A DNA stretch of 64,000 nucleotides from Clostridia bacterium (GCA_902363595.1 CABJAP010000001.1:248001-312000); one strand, 5' to 3'. Positions 50,815 through 60,204 are shown, counted from the first letter of the stretch. A program made the numbers and translations. Notes: a model not told the origin generated them from the letters alone.

Positions 50815-53265
50815 ATGATAAAACTGGAACAGGTAAATAAATATTTTAATAAACGGAAAAAGAATGAAATCCACGTTATCAATAACACATCTCTGGAAAT
50901 GGAGCAGACGGGTCTTGTGGCGCTGCTGGGTCCCAGCGGCTGCGGAAAAACCACGCTGCTCAACGCCATTGGCGGCCTTGATAAGGTAAACGGCGGACGG
51001 ATCTTTATCAACGGTCAAAGAATCACCCGCAGACGGTCGGGGAAGGTGGATCAGATCCGAAACCTCAATGTGGGCTATATCTTCCAGAATTACAACCTGG
51101 TGGACAACATGACGGTTTTCGATAATGTAGCTATCGCCCTGAAGATGGTGGGCGTTAAGGATAAAAAGGAGATTGAAGAAAAAGTAAACTATGTTCTGGA
51201 AAAGGTGGATATGTACCGGTACCGTAACCGTTACGCGGATATGCTCTCCGGCGGTGAACGACAGAGAGTGGGCATTGCCAGAGCGATCGTCAAAAATCCG
51301 GCGATCATCATTGCTGACGAGCCTACCGGTAATCTGGACAGCAAGAACACCATCGAGGTTATGAACATCATCCGCTCCATTTCCCAGGACCGACTGGTTA
51401 TTCTGGTGACCCACGAGGAAAAGCTGGCGGATTTCTACGCTTCGAGGATCATTCGTATCCGCGACGGTGAAGTGGTATCCGATGAAGAAAACCAGCACGC
51501 CAACAATTTGGATTACCGGCTGGAGCATAAAATCTATCTCAAAGATATCCCCGATCACAAGCGGCTGAACACCGATTTGTACAAGATTGATTTTTATAAT
51601 GACAGCAAAAATCCGGTCAAACTGGATATCGTGGTGAGAAACGGAAATATCTATATTCGTACCGAAGAAGGAAAGGACCGGCTGGAGGTTATCGACGATA
51701 ATTCCAGCATTGAACTGGTAGATGAACATTATAAGGAAATGACCAAGGAAGAGTCCCTGGAAAACAACTTCGATCTGGAGAAACTGGCGCCCAGGGGAAG
51801 ACGCAGATACACGTCCATACTCAATCCATTCACCATGATTAAACGCGGTTTTCAAACGGTATTCAACTACCCGGTATTGAAAAAAATTCTGCTTTTGGGC
51901 TTTTTAATCGCAGCCATGTTCATTACCTATGGGGTCAGCCATATTTTCGGCGTGCTCCACGTCACTGATGATGAATTCGTTACTGCCGATAAATCTTACC
52001 TGACGATTGTGGGTAAGAACGTCAGTGTGAAAAGTTATCGAAGCTACGAAAAGGATGATCGATTCCAATATATCATGCCCGGAGATTCCAAAATCTCCCT
52101 CACCATGCCCTACGATCAATACTTCCAGCTTCAGGACAACTCAGCTTTCATAAGCGGTTCTCTTTCCGATTCCGGGAAGCTGACAGAGAAAAATCTGGCT
52201 TACGGACGTTTGCCAGAAAACAAAAAAGAAATTGCAGTGGATAAAATGATCCTCAAGACCGTAATCGATGAGCAACAGACCCAAATGGCCGGTTTCGGCA
52301 AAGCAAAGGATTTTTTGAATCAGAAGGTGACCGTTCCTCAGATGGCCGACATGACCATCGTTGGCATCATCGATCTTAAGAGTCCGTGCGTTTATGCGGA
52401 TCAGGCGATTTTTGTCAATCTGCTGGCCAATGCAGAATCAGAAGAAGGCATGGAAGGCGGCGATATGGGGATGGCAGATACAGAAGAGGGCGGCGACACC
52501 AGCCTGCTGGATTACAAGCTGAAGAAAAAATCAGTGGAGCTGAAAAAAGGCAGCTGGCCGACGAAGGACTATGAGGTGGTCGTAAACGAAAACAATAAAG
52601 AAGAAATGCCCCTTAACAAAGAAATCGCGCAGAAAGTCAACGACCAGAAGCTGAAAGTGGTAGGCTATTATAAGGACAAAGAAAACAGCGACCTTCTGCT
52701 CGTCAATAACAATACCATCAAGTACAACTTGATTAAAACGAAATCCAATATTACGGTTTGCCCCAAGGATAAAAAAGAGGCCATGACCGCTCTCCAGGAA
52801 GAACAGGTCAATGTGAAAGATATCTACGCGGACAGCAAGAAGGCCTATGAGAAAGAAAACTGGTCGTCCGTTCGTTCTGCGCTGATTATGGCGGGCGTGG
52901 TGCTGGCGATTTCCTTTATTGAAATATTCCTCATTATCCGTGCGTCCTTCCTTTCCAGGGTCAAAGAGGTAGGCGTATATCGGGCAATCGGTGTGAAAAA
53001 AGGCGATATTTACAAGATGTTTTTGGGAGAAATATTGGCAATCACCACCATGGCCAGTGTACCTGGATTCCTGTTTATGGCGTATATATTGAAAAAGCTC
53101 ACCGGTTTTGCCATATTTGCCAACCTGTTTCAGGTGACGCCGGCCGTTTTGGGACTGTGTTTGATTCTTCTGTACGGATTTAATCTCATTTTCGGATTGC
53201 TGCCGGTATTCCGAACCATGAGAAAGCGGCCTGCGGCAATTCTCAGCAGAACGGATATCAACTGA
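50815..53265 (+). CDS. ABC transporter, fused ATPase and FtsX-like permease (second of a pair)
   Basis: 816 residues, same architecture as its partner: Walker A GPSGCGKTT, LSGGERQRVGIARA, IIADEPTGNLDS, then a long charged linker (about residues 225-345), a membrane helix, an extracytoplasmic domain of about 330 residues with an acidic insert (GMEGGDMGMADTEEGGD), and three C-terminal helices including SRVKEVGVYRAIGVKKGDIY. GAGGAGG precedes the ATG. Such pairs handle peptides, lipoproteins or antimicrobial resistance; no sensor kinase or adaptor protein lies beside them. Confidence 0.87.
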   Translation: MIKLEQVNKYFNKRKKNEIHVINNTSLEMEQTGLVALLGPSGCGKTTLLNAIGGLDKVNGGRIFINGQRITRRRSGKVDQIRNLNVGYIFQNYNLVDNMTVFDNVAIALKMVGVKDKKEIEEKVNYVLEKVDMYRYRNRYADMLSGGERQRVGIARAIVKNPAIIIADEPTGNLDSKNTIEVMNIIRSISQDRLVILVTHEEKLADFYASRIIRIRDGEVVSDEENQHANNLDYRLEHKIYLKDIPDHKRLNTDLYKIDFYNDSKNPVKLDIVVRNGNIYIRTEEGKDRLEVIDDNSSIELVDEHYKEMTKEESLENNFDLEKLAPRGRRRYTSILNPFTMIKRGFQTVFNYPVLKKILLLGFLIAAMFITYGVSHIFGVLHVTDDEFVTADKSYLTIVGKNVSVKSYRSYEKDDRFQYIMPGDSKISLTMPYDQYFQLQDNSAFISGSLSDSGKLTEKNLAYGRLPENKKEIAVDKMILKTVIDEQQTQMAGFGKAKDFLNQKVTVPQMADMTIVGIIDLKSPCVYADQAIFVNLLANAESEEGMEGGDMGMADTEEGGDTSLLDYKLKKKSVELKKGSWPTKDYEVVVNENNKEEMPLNKEIAQKVNDQKLKVVGYYKDKENSDLLLVNNNTIKYNLIKTKSNITVCPKDKKEAMTALQEEQVNVKDIYADSKKAYEKENWSSVRSALIMAGVVLAISFIEIFLIIRASFLSRVKEVGVYRAIGVKKGDIYKMFLGEILAITTMASVPGFLFMAYILKKLTGFAIFANLFQVTPAVLGLCLILLYGFNLIFGLLPVFRTMRKRPAAILSRTDIN

Positions 53266-53289
53266 TCTTAACAGAGATCGAAAAGATGC

Positions 53290-53321
53290 AAAAGCAAGCC
53301 TTGCGCTTGCTTTTGTTTTTT
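53290..53321 (+). terminator. Terminator after the ABC transporter pair
   Basis: AAAAGCAAG (53290-53298) pairs with CTTGCTTTT (53306-53314), then GTTTTTT. Confidence 0.9.
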
Positions 53322-53591
53322 CAAAATGGTATACTATTTTGATCAGATTGGTGCGGCTTCGTCGAGAGGTACAGAATAAGTGAAAGATACTCGACGTGGT
53401 CAAAAATGTATTATTTTTGCTTGTTGTTGAGACTTTTCCAACGCCTACAGGCTGCAATACCTGACAAAGGCTTTGATATACAAGGGTATTTCCATTTTGG
53501 CAGCCTACAAGCCTGTGTTTTAGCTCAACAAATGAGTTGTTTTCCTCGATTGTTGAACCAGCCTCTTAAAAACTGCAGGGAGATCAGACCT
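53322..53591. other. Unexplained 270-bp intergenic stretch, possibly a mobile-element relic
   Basis: Contains a 7-bp inverted repeat CGTCGAG/CTCGACG about 22 bases apart (about 53351-53396), and stretches that read like degraded coding sequence with several stops in each frame. Although one frame is open into rarD, the upstream part is rich in Cys/Leu/Gln and does not look like an N terminus. No promoter stands out apart from an AT-rich TGGTATACTATTTT near 53328. Confidence 0.4.
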
Positions 53592-54494
53592 ATGGATCAG
53601 GAAAAAAAGAAATACCGGACCGGACTTGTATGTGCCTTGTCCTGCTCCGTTTTATGGGGCGTTTTGCCTGTTTACTGGCAGGCGCTGCGGCCCATCGAAT
53701 CGTCTGTGATCATATTCTACCGGATTTTTCTGGTAGGGGTGGTCTGTTTTTTTGCTGCCTTAAAACTGTTCGGCATGGAAGCGATCAAAAAGCCGCTGAG
53801 AGTCAAGGGTGCAAAGCTGAAATATTTCATTGCCGGCGTTTTGATCACAGCCAACTGGAGCCTGTATATCTGGGCCGTAAACGCGGACCACGTGATCCAG
53901 ACCTGCATCGGATATTACATAGAACCGCTGATGGTTTGCGTATTCGGCATCCTTTTTTTCAAGGAAAAGCTGACTAAACACAAGCTGGCCGCCTTTCTTC
54001 TGGCCTGCACCGGAGTGGTGATTGTACTTCTTCATTTTATGGAAGTTCCCTTCATTGCGCTGGGACTGGCAACAACCTTCGCGGTTTACGCGGCCATTAA
54101 AAAGAGCGTGGAAGTACCTGCGCTGCTGTCGCTGCTTTATGAAACCATGTTTTTATCGCCGGCAGCTCTGGCCGTTGTCATATATTTGGAAGTGACCGGA
54201 CGGGGAGCCCTGGGAGTTGGACAGCCCTATCAATATGTCATGCTGCTTTTAGTGGGATGTGTTACGGCTGTTCCCTTGGGGTTGTTCGCTGCCGCAGCCA
54301 ATAAGATTCCCCTTGTGACCTTGGGAATTTTAGAGTATATTTCTCCGTCCATTTCGCTTGTGATCGGTATTTTTCTGCTCAAAGAACCCTTTGATTTGAT
54401 CCAGTTTTTGGCCTTTGCCGTGATCTGGGTCGGTCTGATTGTTTTTACACTGGGGGAATATCGGGAGAATAAAAACGCAGAGATCCAGCAATGA
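53592..54494 (+). CDS. rarD: RarD family EamA/DMT transporter
   Basis: A 300-residue protein with ten hydrophobic helices of the drug/metabolite transporter superfamily. The RarD-type features are LSCSVLWGVLPVYWQALRPI at the N terminus, ANWSLYIWAVNADHVIQTCIGYYIEPLM and the second EamA half ending LGILEYISPSISLVIG. The ATG at 53592 has AGGGAG upstream and begins the family-typical N terminus. Substrate is unknown despite the chloramphenicol-related name. Confidence 0.9.
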   Translation: MDQEKKKYRTGLVCALSCSVLWGVLPVYWQALRPIESSVIIFYRIFLVGVVCFFAALKLFGMEAIKKPLRVKGAKLKYFIAGVLITANWSLYIWAVNADHVIQTCIGYYIEPLMVCVFGILFFKEKLTKHKLAAFLLACTGVVIVLLHFMEVPFIALGLATTFAVYAAIKKSVEVPALLSLLYETMFLSPAALAVVIYLEVTGRGALGVGQPYQYVMLLLVGCVTAVPLGLFAAAANKIPLVTLGILEYISPSISLVIGIFLLKEPFDLIQFLAFAVIWVGLIVFTLGEYRENKNAEIQQ

Positions 54495-54524
54495 TGAGAA
54501 TAAATTTGTGAGGATGATAAATTG

Positions 54525-55448
54525 ATGAAAAAACAAGAAGCAGAATTTGGAGATGTCTTTGGAAATGGTCATGACCGATTTGGATTTCCCGATGGAATCC
54601 ACCGCGTGACAGCGGGGCATGGCGGAGAAGCGATCTTGATTTGCGGCAGTGAAAAAACAGTGCTGCTGGACTGCGGCATGGCTTATTGCGGCGATGCTCT
54701 GGTGGAAAATCTGCGGCAGACTCTGGATGGCCGGCCGCTGGATTTGATTTTGCTGAGCCACAGCCACTACGACCATATCGGCGCTCTGCCCTATGTGAAA
54801 CAGGCTTACCCTGACGCTGTCGTATACGGAGCAGCGAAAGCCCAATCGATCCTGATCCGGCCGGGAGCCAGGCAGCTGATGAAAGATCTGGGGCAGACGG
54901 CCCGTGATCAATATAAACCGGGATCAACAAAAGCAATCATCACCGACGGCCTGACAGTCGATGTGGTGATCGGGGAGGGCGATGAGATTTCTTTGGGCGA
55001 TGAGACCTTGATCGTGATGGAAACCAAAGGGCATACGGACTGCTCCCTGACCTTTGTGCTGGAGCCCCTGAGCATGATGTTTGCCAGTGAAAGCACCGGA
55101 ATATTGGAAAAGATCGATTATGTACATACACCGATTCTGAAAAGCTATGAGGATGCGATGGAATCCTATGAAAAGTGCAAAGCTTATGGAGCCAGATTCC
55201 TCGTTCTGCCTCATTTTGGTCTGCTGCCGGAAGATTTTAACGAAACCTATTGGGACTTTTTTGAAAAGGAAGTGGAAAACAAGCGGACCTATTTGCGCGG
55301 TCTGGTTGGGGAAGGGCTAACAGAGACGGAAATCTTTGAGCTTTACGCAGCCAAATATTGGGACCCCATCAAAGAGCAGGAGCAGCCCTATGAGGCCTTC
55401 ATGATTAATTCAAAAAGCATTGTTAAAACATTGCTCAAAAGTCTTTAA
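54525..55448 (+). CDS. MBL-fold metallohydrolase
   Basis: A 307-residue metallo-beta-lactamase-fold protein. Zinc motif LSHSHYDHIGALP (HxHxDH), further ligands at ETKGHTDCS and LPHFGLLPED. The region after residue 180 carries helices typical of the family. ATG at 54525 (a TTG directly before it is an alternative), with TGAGGATG upstream. It follows rarD by 30 bases and is probably in its operon. Substrate unknown (thioesters, phosphodiesters and lactones are all possible in this fold). Confidence 0.88.
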   Translation: MKKQEAEFGDVFGNGHDRFGFPDGIHRVTAGHGGEAILICGSEKTVLLDCGMAYCGDALVENLRQTLDGRPLDLILLSHSHYDHIGALPYVKQAYPDAVVYGAAKAQSILIRPGARQLMKDLGQTARDQYKPGSTKAIITDGLTVDVVIGEGDEISLGDETLIVMETKGHTDCSLTFVLEPLSMMFASESTGILEKIDYVHTPILKSYEDAMESYEKCKAYGARFLVLPHFGLLPEDFNETYWDFFEKEVENKRTYLRGLVGEGLTETEIFELYAAKYWDPIKEQEQPYEAFMINSKSIVKTLLKSL

Positions 55449-55527
55449 AAAAACCAACCTTCCGCCGGGCTGTCTCTGCCGGAACAAATCCGGGAATGGA
55501 CAGGCGCAGGCGAAATGTTGGCTTTGA

Positions 55528-56301
55528 TTACGAACGGAACGGCAGTTTCATATGATGGTATTTCCGATAGGGCGAAATCAGCTTGGAAAGGCCGCGGTTA
55601 TAGATTTTGTAACCCCAGACTCCGGTCCAATGGTCCTTGTATTTGGCTTTGGCCGTATACTCGCGAATAATGCCGCCGGCATAAAAGGGATGGGCTGCTT
55701 TCACTGCATGGATCAGATCGTTGTTGCACGTGATTTCATCATGGGTCACGGTCTCAGCCATTCCTACATAGCGTTCCTCATGGGCATCCGAACCTCCGAA
55801 AGTGGGCAGATCATATTTTTCCGCCAGTTGGAGGGCCAGTTCGTTGGACCTGGGAGATTCACATGTATTAAAGGTTTCAACGAAGTCAAAGCGCTCGAAG
55901 AGATCCATCTTCATGTTTTTAAAATACATAGCGCTGGAGCTTCTGACTCCAAAGGGGTGGGCGGGGCCCAATATTCCGCCGAAGCGATGGACGATTTTTA
56001 AGAGCCGCCGCAGTGTCATACCGCGGATATTTAAAATTGGCAAATAGAGGTTATCGGGCATGATAACCAGCACATGCCCGGCATCCTTGGTGTCGTATTC
56101 AACGCCCCGGAGAACCACGAAATCTGCGAATTCCGGCCGATGCTTTATTCTGTCCCAGGCTCTGCAGCCTTTGTAGGAATTGTGGTCTGTAATCATAAAT
56201 CCGTCGAAATCCTGTTCTTTCAGCAATTCGACATAGCGCTCCAACGTAACCTTGGAATCGATGGAGCCTTCTTTTGTGTGGCAATGTAAATCGAATTTCA
56301 A
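55528..56301 (-). CDS. PHP-domain phosphoesterase
   Basis: A 257-residue PHP (polymerase and histidinol phosphatase) family protein. Metal motifs: FDLHCHTKEGS at the start, MITDHNSY, LRGVEYDT, PAHPFG and FGGSDAHE, covering the trinuclear site. Start is placed at TTG 56301 because the domain begins here; an in-frame TTG at 56364 adds 21 residues without a ribosome site. Monocistronic and convergent to the MBL gene. Substrate not known. Confidence 0.85.
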   Translation of the reverse strand: MKFDLHCHTKEGSIDSKVTLERYVELLKEQDFDGFMITDHNSYKGCRAWDRIKHRPEFADFVVLRGVEYDTKDAGHVLVIMPDNLYLPILNIRGMTLRRLLKIVHRFGGILGPAHPFGVRSSSAMYFKNMKMDLFERFDFVETFNTCESPRSNELALQLAEKYDLPTFGGSDAHEERYVGMAETVTHDEITCNNDLIHAVKAAHPFYAGGIIREYTAKAKYKDHWTGVWGYKIYNRGLSKLISPYRKYHHMKLPFRS

Positions 56302-56446
56302 TGTGCAACACCAGCTTTCTTTTCTAACTAATTTAACTATAAACCTATTTTTTGCGAATTTCAATTAAGTTTGCATTATTTTTTTCTTGCGAAGCAAGAA
56401 ATATTCGTGTATCATGGAATAAAATGGAAATTGACAAGAGGACTAT

Positions 56447-58276
56447 ATGGACATAAAAAACGAAGCAGTGATTTTGTTGAAAAAATATTTTGGCTACGAC
56501 TCCTTCCGCGAGGGGCAGGAGACCTTGATCAGCAGCATTCTGGATGGAAAGGACACCTTTGGCATCATGCCCACCGGAGCGGGCAAATCGATTTGCTATC
56601 AGCTGCCGGGAATTATGATGGAGGGGATTACTCTGGTCATAACTCCGTTGATCTCGCTGATGAAGGATCAAGTGGCGGCTTTGAAAGAAGCAGGCATCAG
56701 GGGCGCCTATTTCAACAGCTCTCTGACACCGGGCCAATACCGCAAAGCGCTGGCTCTGGCGAAGCAGGGTACCTATAAAATCGTTTATGTTGCGCCGGAG
56801 CGGCTGATGAACCGGGAATTTTTGGATTTTGCCCAATCGGTGAAAATCGCCATGGTAACGGTGGATGAGGCCCACTGCGTTTCACAATGGGGCCAGGATT
56901 TCCGCCCCAGTTATCTGAAGATCCTGGAATTTGTGGAGCACCTTTCTCAGCGGCCCATTATCAGCGCTTTTACCGCGACTGCAACTAAGCAAGTGCGGGA
57001 AGATGTGGTTCGGATTCTAAGGCTGGAGGAGCCGACTGTGCTGACCACTGGTTTTGATCGGAAAAATCTCTTTTTCTCTGTGCAAAAACCTGGCAATAAG
57101 TACAGTGTTCTTAAAAACTATCTGGATACCCATCCTGGGAAAAGCGGCATTATCTACTGCCTGACCCGTAAATTGGTGGAAGAGGTTTGCCAGCGCCTTG
57201 CGGCCGAAGGCGCGGCGGTTACACGTTACCATGCGGGCCTGAGCGATGAGGAACGGCGTCAGAACCAGGATGATTTTATTTATGATGTAAAGCCGATCAT
57301 GGTTGCCACCAATGCTTTCGGCATGGGCATCGATAAGTCCAATGTCAATTTCGTCATTCATTATAATATGCCGAAAAACATTGAAAGTTACTATCAGGAA
57401 GCGGGCCGGGCAGGCCGTGACGGTGAAAGGGCAGACTGCATCCTTCTTTACGGGGGAAAGGATGTCATAACCAATCAGTTTTTTATCGAAAAGGACAATG
57501 AAAATGAGGAGATCGATGAGGAGGAAAGGGCGCTGATCCGGGAAAGGGATCGGATGCGTTTGAAAAAGATGACCTTTTATTGTCATACCAACGATTGTCT
57601 CCGAGGCTACATTCTCAGCTATTTCGGAGAAAAGGCCCCCGGCTACTGCGGCAATTGCGGAAACTGTCTGACTCAGTTCGAAGAGCAGGATGTGACCAGG
57701 ACCGCAAGGCGTTTGATTGGATGTGTGGATAGCTGCGGCCAAAGGTATGGCCTCAATGTGATTATCGATGCGGTTCATGGAAATAACACAGAGAAGATCC
57801 GCCGCTATTTTCTGGATGAAAACGATTACTACGGCTTGGAATCGGATAAATCCGTCCATTATCTGCGGCAAGTGGCGGATCACCTGCTGCTGAACGATTA
57901 TTTGGTGCAGACGGACGACCGCTACAGCGTTTTGCGCCTGGGTCCGAAAGCCGGATCCATTTTGGCCCGGGAAGAAACGGTCACGATGAAAGTGGCCAAG
58001 GACAGAGAACCTGCGCAGAAGCAGGCCAAGTCCAAGAAAATCGATTATGATGTGAAAAATCCAGAGCTGTTTCAAGCCCTGCGGGAGCTGCGCATGAAAT
58101 TCGCCAGAACCCAGAGCGTACCGCCATATGTGGTATTCACCGATAAATCGCTGAAGGAGATGTGCGCCGTAATGCCAGAGAACAAGGAGCAGATGCTCCA
58201 AGTCTCAGGTGTGGGCGAGTCCAAGTATAAGAAGTACGGCGAGGCGTTTTTGGAAGTGATCCGGGCATATCGATAA
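56447..58276 (+). CDS. recQ: RecQ family ATP-dependent DNA helicase
   Basis: A 609-residue 3'-5' DNA helicase: Walker A GAGKS (44-48), DEAH box (140-143) in VDEAHCVSQWGQDFRPSY, motif VI GRAGRDG, the RecQ zinc-binding cysteines (CHTNDCLRGY...YCGNCGNC), winged-helix RQC region, and a C-terminal HRDC domain (ELFQALRELRMKFA, ending at SGVGESKYKKYG). Domain order and length are normal. It acts in recombination and repair. ATG at 56447 follows AAGAGGA. Confidence 0.95.
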   Translation: MDIKNEAVILLKKYFGYDSFREGQETLISSILDGKDTFGIMPTGAGKSICYQLPGIMMEGITLVITPLISLMKDQVAALKEAGIRGAYFNSSLTPGQYRKALALAKQGTYKIVYVAPERLMNREFLDFAQSVKIAMVTVDEAHCVSQWGQDFRPSYLKILEFVEHLSQRPIISAFTATATKQVREDVVRILRLEEPTVLTTGFDRKNLFFSVQKPGNKYSVLKNYLDTHPGKSGIIYCLTRKLVEEVCQRLAAEGAAVTRYHAGLSDEERRQNQDDFIYDVKPIMVATNAFGMGIDKSNVNFVIHYNMPKNIESYYQEAGRAGRDGERADCILLYGGKDVITNQFFIEKDNENEEIDEEERALIRERDRMRLKKMTFYCHTNDCLRGYILSYFGEKAPGYCGNCGNCLTQFEEQDVTRTARRLIGCVDSCGQRYGLNVIIDAVHGNNTEKIRRYFLDENDYYGLESDKSVHYLRQVADHLLLNDYLVQTDDRYSVLRLGPKAGSILAREETVTMKVAKDREPAQKQAKSKKIDYDVKNPELFQALRELRMKFARTQSVPPYVVFTDKSLKEMCAVMPENKEQMLQVSGVGESKYKKYGEAFLEVIRAYR

Positions 58277-58281
58277 GAAAC

Positions 58282-59901
58282 TTATCTTCGTTTCTTTTTG
58301 GCAAAATCGCGCGCCTTTTTCATGCCGCCGACTTCTTCGAACATTATATTGAGCTTTTTGGTTTCAATCTCTTTGCTGGAAAGTCCGTCATAAGCGGATT
58401 CCCGTTTCAGCTTGCAATAATTTTCAAAGTGACGTCTGTCCAGACTGCCTTCTGCCAGGGCCTGCCGGACCGCACAGCCCGGCTCCCTGGTATGGGAACA
58501 GTCCCGGAAACGGCAATGCCTGCTCAGAGCTTCAATATCAGCAAAGGGCAGGGAGAGGCTGGCCGTATCAATTCCCAGTTCACGCATGCCCGGGGTATCG
58601 ATAACCATACCGCCCTGGGGCAATAACAGCAGCTCTCTGCGAGTACTGGTGTGGCGGCCTTTGCCGTCGCCGGAACGGATTTCTGAGGTTGTCAGAAGTT
58701 CTTGTCCGGCCAATCTGTTGATTAAGGTAGATTTACCCACACCGGATGAACCGATAAAGGCCGTGGTAATGCCCGGGCGCAGATAGGCGCTTAGCTGCTG
58801 CCAGGAATCCGGATCCTGACTGGAAACGGCCAGAATGTCAGCATCAAAGGCAGCCGCCTTTACTTCTCTGAGGATGGTTTTCTGATCCGCGCACAGGTCG
58901 GCTTTTGTCAGGAGAATGACCGATGAAGCCCCGCTGCCGGATGCAATGGATAAATATCGTTCCAGACGATTGAGGTTATAGTCTTGATTGAGGGACATGC
59001 AGATGAATACCGTATCAATGTTGGCGGCGATGATCTGGCTCTGTCCGCTGCTGCCGGCGGCGCTGCGGGTAAGGACGCTTTTTCGGCTCAGGATGTGATG
59101 AATGATTCCATAACCCTGATGATCGTCCCTGCGGTCAACCATGACAAAATCTCCTACAGCGGGAAAGTCTGCGGTACAGCTTCTATCATATCGAAATTTC
59201 CCGGAGGTTTGAGCCAGCATTTCACCACAGGGACCTATGAGCCCGTACAGCTCTCGATACTGGGAAATGACGCGGGCCAGAGTTAATTCCGGGTAGAGAG
59301 CCGCTTGATCCAGGAAGCGCGGAGCAGCTCCATATTCGGCCAGCGGGTTTTCCGGTTTGTGAGTATCTTCCTGTGTCTGGGGGAAGAACTCCGGCGCGTA
59401 CTGGACCACAGCGTTGATGAAAGCGGGGACCTGTTTTTGTGTTTCGTCCAGAGGTACTGCCATAAAATTTTCCGGCGGAACCGCAATGGGAGAATGAATT
59501 CCCCATTGGGCCGCCGGCCTGTAGCCAAATTTGGGGTAATAGGTTTCATGGCCGACTAAAAGGCAGATTTGATACCCCATCTCTCTGGCAATCCGGTGAC
59601 CTTCTTCAATAAGAGCCGTGCCGATCCCCTGGCGCTGACAGCCCGGCAGGACCGATAGAGGGGCAAGGACTAGGGCTGGTATGTCGCTGAGGCCCGCTTT
59701 TGTAAAGAGGATATGGCCTACGATCTGCTTGTTTTCTTCTGCTACCAGAGAAAGCTGGGGAATGAAAGCCTCACTTCGGCGCAGCCGTTCCACCAGGTTT
59801 TGCTCGTCGCCGCTGCTATGTGAGGCGGTTTTAAAGGCTTTTTTAATGAGCTTATATACATTCAGGTAATCTTTTGGTTCTTCTTTTCGAATTAGAAGCA
59901 T
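58282..59901 (-). CDS. Fusion of GNAT N-acetyltransferase and ribosome GTPase RsgA
   Basis: A 539-residue bifunctional protein. Residues 1-160 are a GNAT acetyltransferase (LVAEENKQIVGHILF, VLPGCQRQGIGTALIEEG, GHETYYPKFGYRPA). After a Pro-rich linker, residues 200-539 form a complete RsgA: OB fold (GDFVMVDRR), circularly permuted GTPase with LLTKADL (G4), GSSGVGKSTLIN (G1), DTPGMRELG (G3), and the zinc CRFRDCSHTREPGCAV. RsgA tests 30S maturation; the acetyltransferase substrate is unknown. The frame is continuous and no ribosome site lies at the junction. Sequence between the two genes flanking it encodes a separate short transcript. Confidence 0.92.
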   Translation of the reverse strand: MLLIRKEEPKDYLNVYKLIKKAFKTASHSSGDEQNLVERLRRSEAFIPQLSLVAEENKQIVGHILFTKAGLSDIPALVLAPLSVLPGCQRQGIGTALIEEGHRIAREMGYQICLLVGHETYYPKFGYRPAAQWGIHSPIAVPPENFMAVPLDETQKQVPAFINAVVQYAPEFFPQTQEDTHKPENPLAEYGAAPRFLDQAALYPELTLARVISQYRELYGLIGPCGEMLAQTSGKFRYDRSCTADFPAVGDFVMVDRRDDHQGYGIIHHILSRKSVLTRSAAGSSGQSQIIAANIDTVFICMSLNQDYNLNRLERYLSIASGSGASSVILLTKADLCADQKTILREVKAAAFDADILAVSSQDPDSWQQLSAYLRPGITTAFIGSSGVGKSTLINRLAGQELLTTSEIRSGDGKGRHTSTRRELLLLPQGGMVIDTPGMRELGIDTASLSLPFADIEALSRHCRFRDCSHTREPGCAVRQALAEGSLDRRHFENYCKLKRESAYDGLSSKEIETKKLNIMFEEVGGMKKARDFAKKKRR

Positions 59902-59968
59902 GTTCGTTTCTCCTTTTCTTCATTTATAAAATAACTGCGGGAGTGAAAAGGCGGAACACGGATTTCGG

Positions 59969-60000
59969 AAAAAGAAAAAGACATAGCTCAAGACTATGTC
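59969..60000 (-). terminator. Minus-strand terminator closing the short transcript upstream of gnat-rsgA
   Basis: GACATAG (59980-59986) pairs with CTATGTC (59994-60000), with additional A-T pairing. The A-rich stretch at 59969-59979 gives a U-rich tail on the minus strand. Confidence 0.8.
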
Positions 60001-60169
60001 CAAATCATTCAAAACCTTAATTTTCAAGGTGTGAATATGGTCATAGCTCTGTCCGAAACTCTGCACGACAACTAAACGGATCAAAAGACCGCTTCCCTAA
60101 AATCGTCTGCAATTCGTGTTCCTTACAGAACAATAGCCACAAAGACACCACCTTTCATTTGCATTACTT
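59972..60169 (-). ncRNA. Probable ~200-nt short transcript of unknown type (may encode a short peptide)
   Basis: Bounded by a near-consensus promoter (see 60176-60204) and an intrinsic terminator, on the minus strand between the SCIFF maturase gene and gnat-rsgA. It contains an AAAGGTGG ribosome-like site followed by two overlapping options: a 33-codon frame from TTG (MWLLFCKEHELQ...) or very short frames (MKGGVFVAIVL). A stem CCTTGAAAATTAAGG lies near the 3' part. It does not look like 6S, tmRNA, RNase P or SRP RNA. Confidence 0.55.
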
Positions 60170-60175
60170 TTCTTT

Positions 60176-60204
60176 ATCATAGCATCGCCAGGCAGCCGGG
60201 TCAA
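60176..60204 (-). promoter_or_regulatory. Sigma-A promoter of the short transcript (minus strand)
   Basis: On the minus strand TTGACC (complement of 60199-60204), a 17-base spacer, and TATGAT (complement of 60176-60181). Confidence 0.75.

Noticed and set aside
50737..51855. 372-codon open frame on the minus strand opposite the second ABC gene
   Set aside because: Antisense to Walker A, signature and Walker B motifs that are clearly coding; no motif of its own.
57017..58201. 394-codon open frame on the minus strand opposite the helicase gene
   Set aside because: It lies wholly antisense to the conserved RecQ domains and has no recognisable motif; it results from GC-biased third positions of the real gene.
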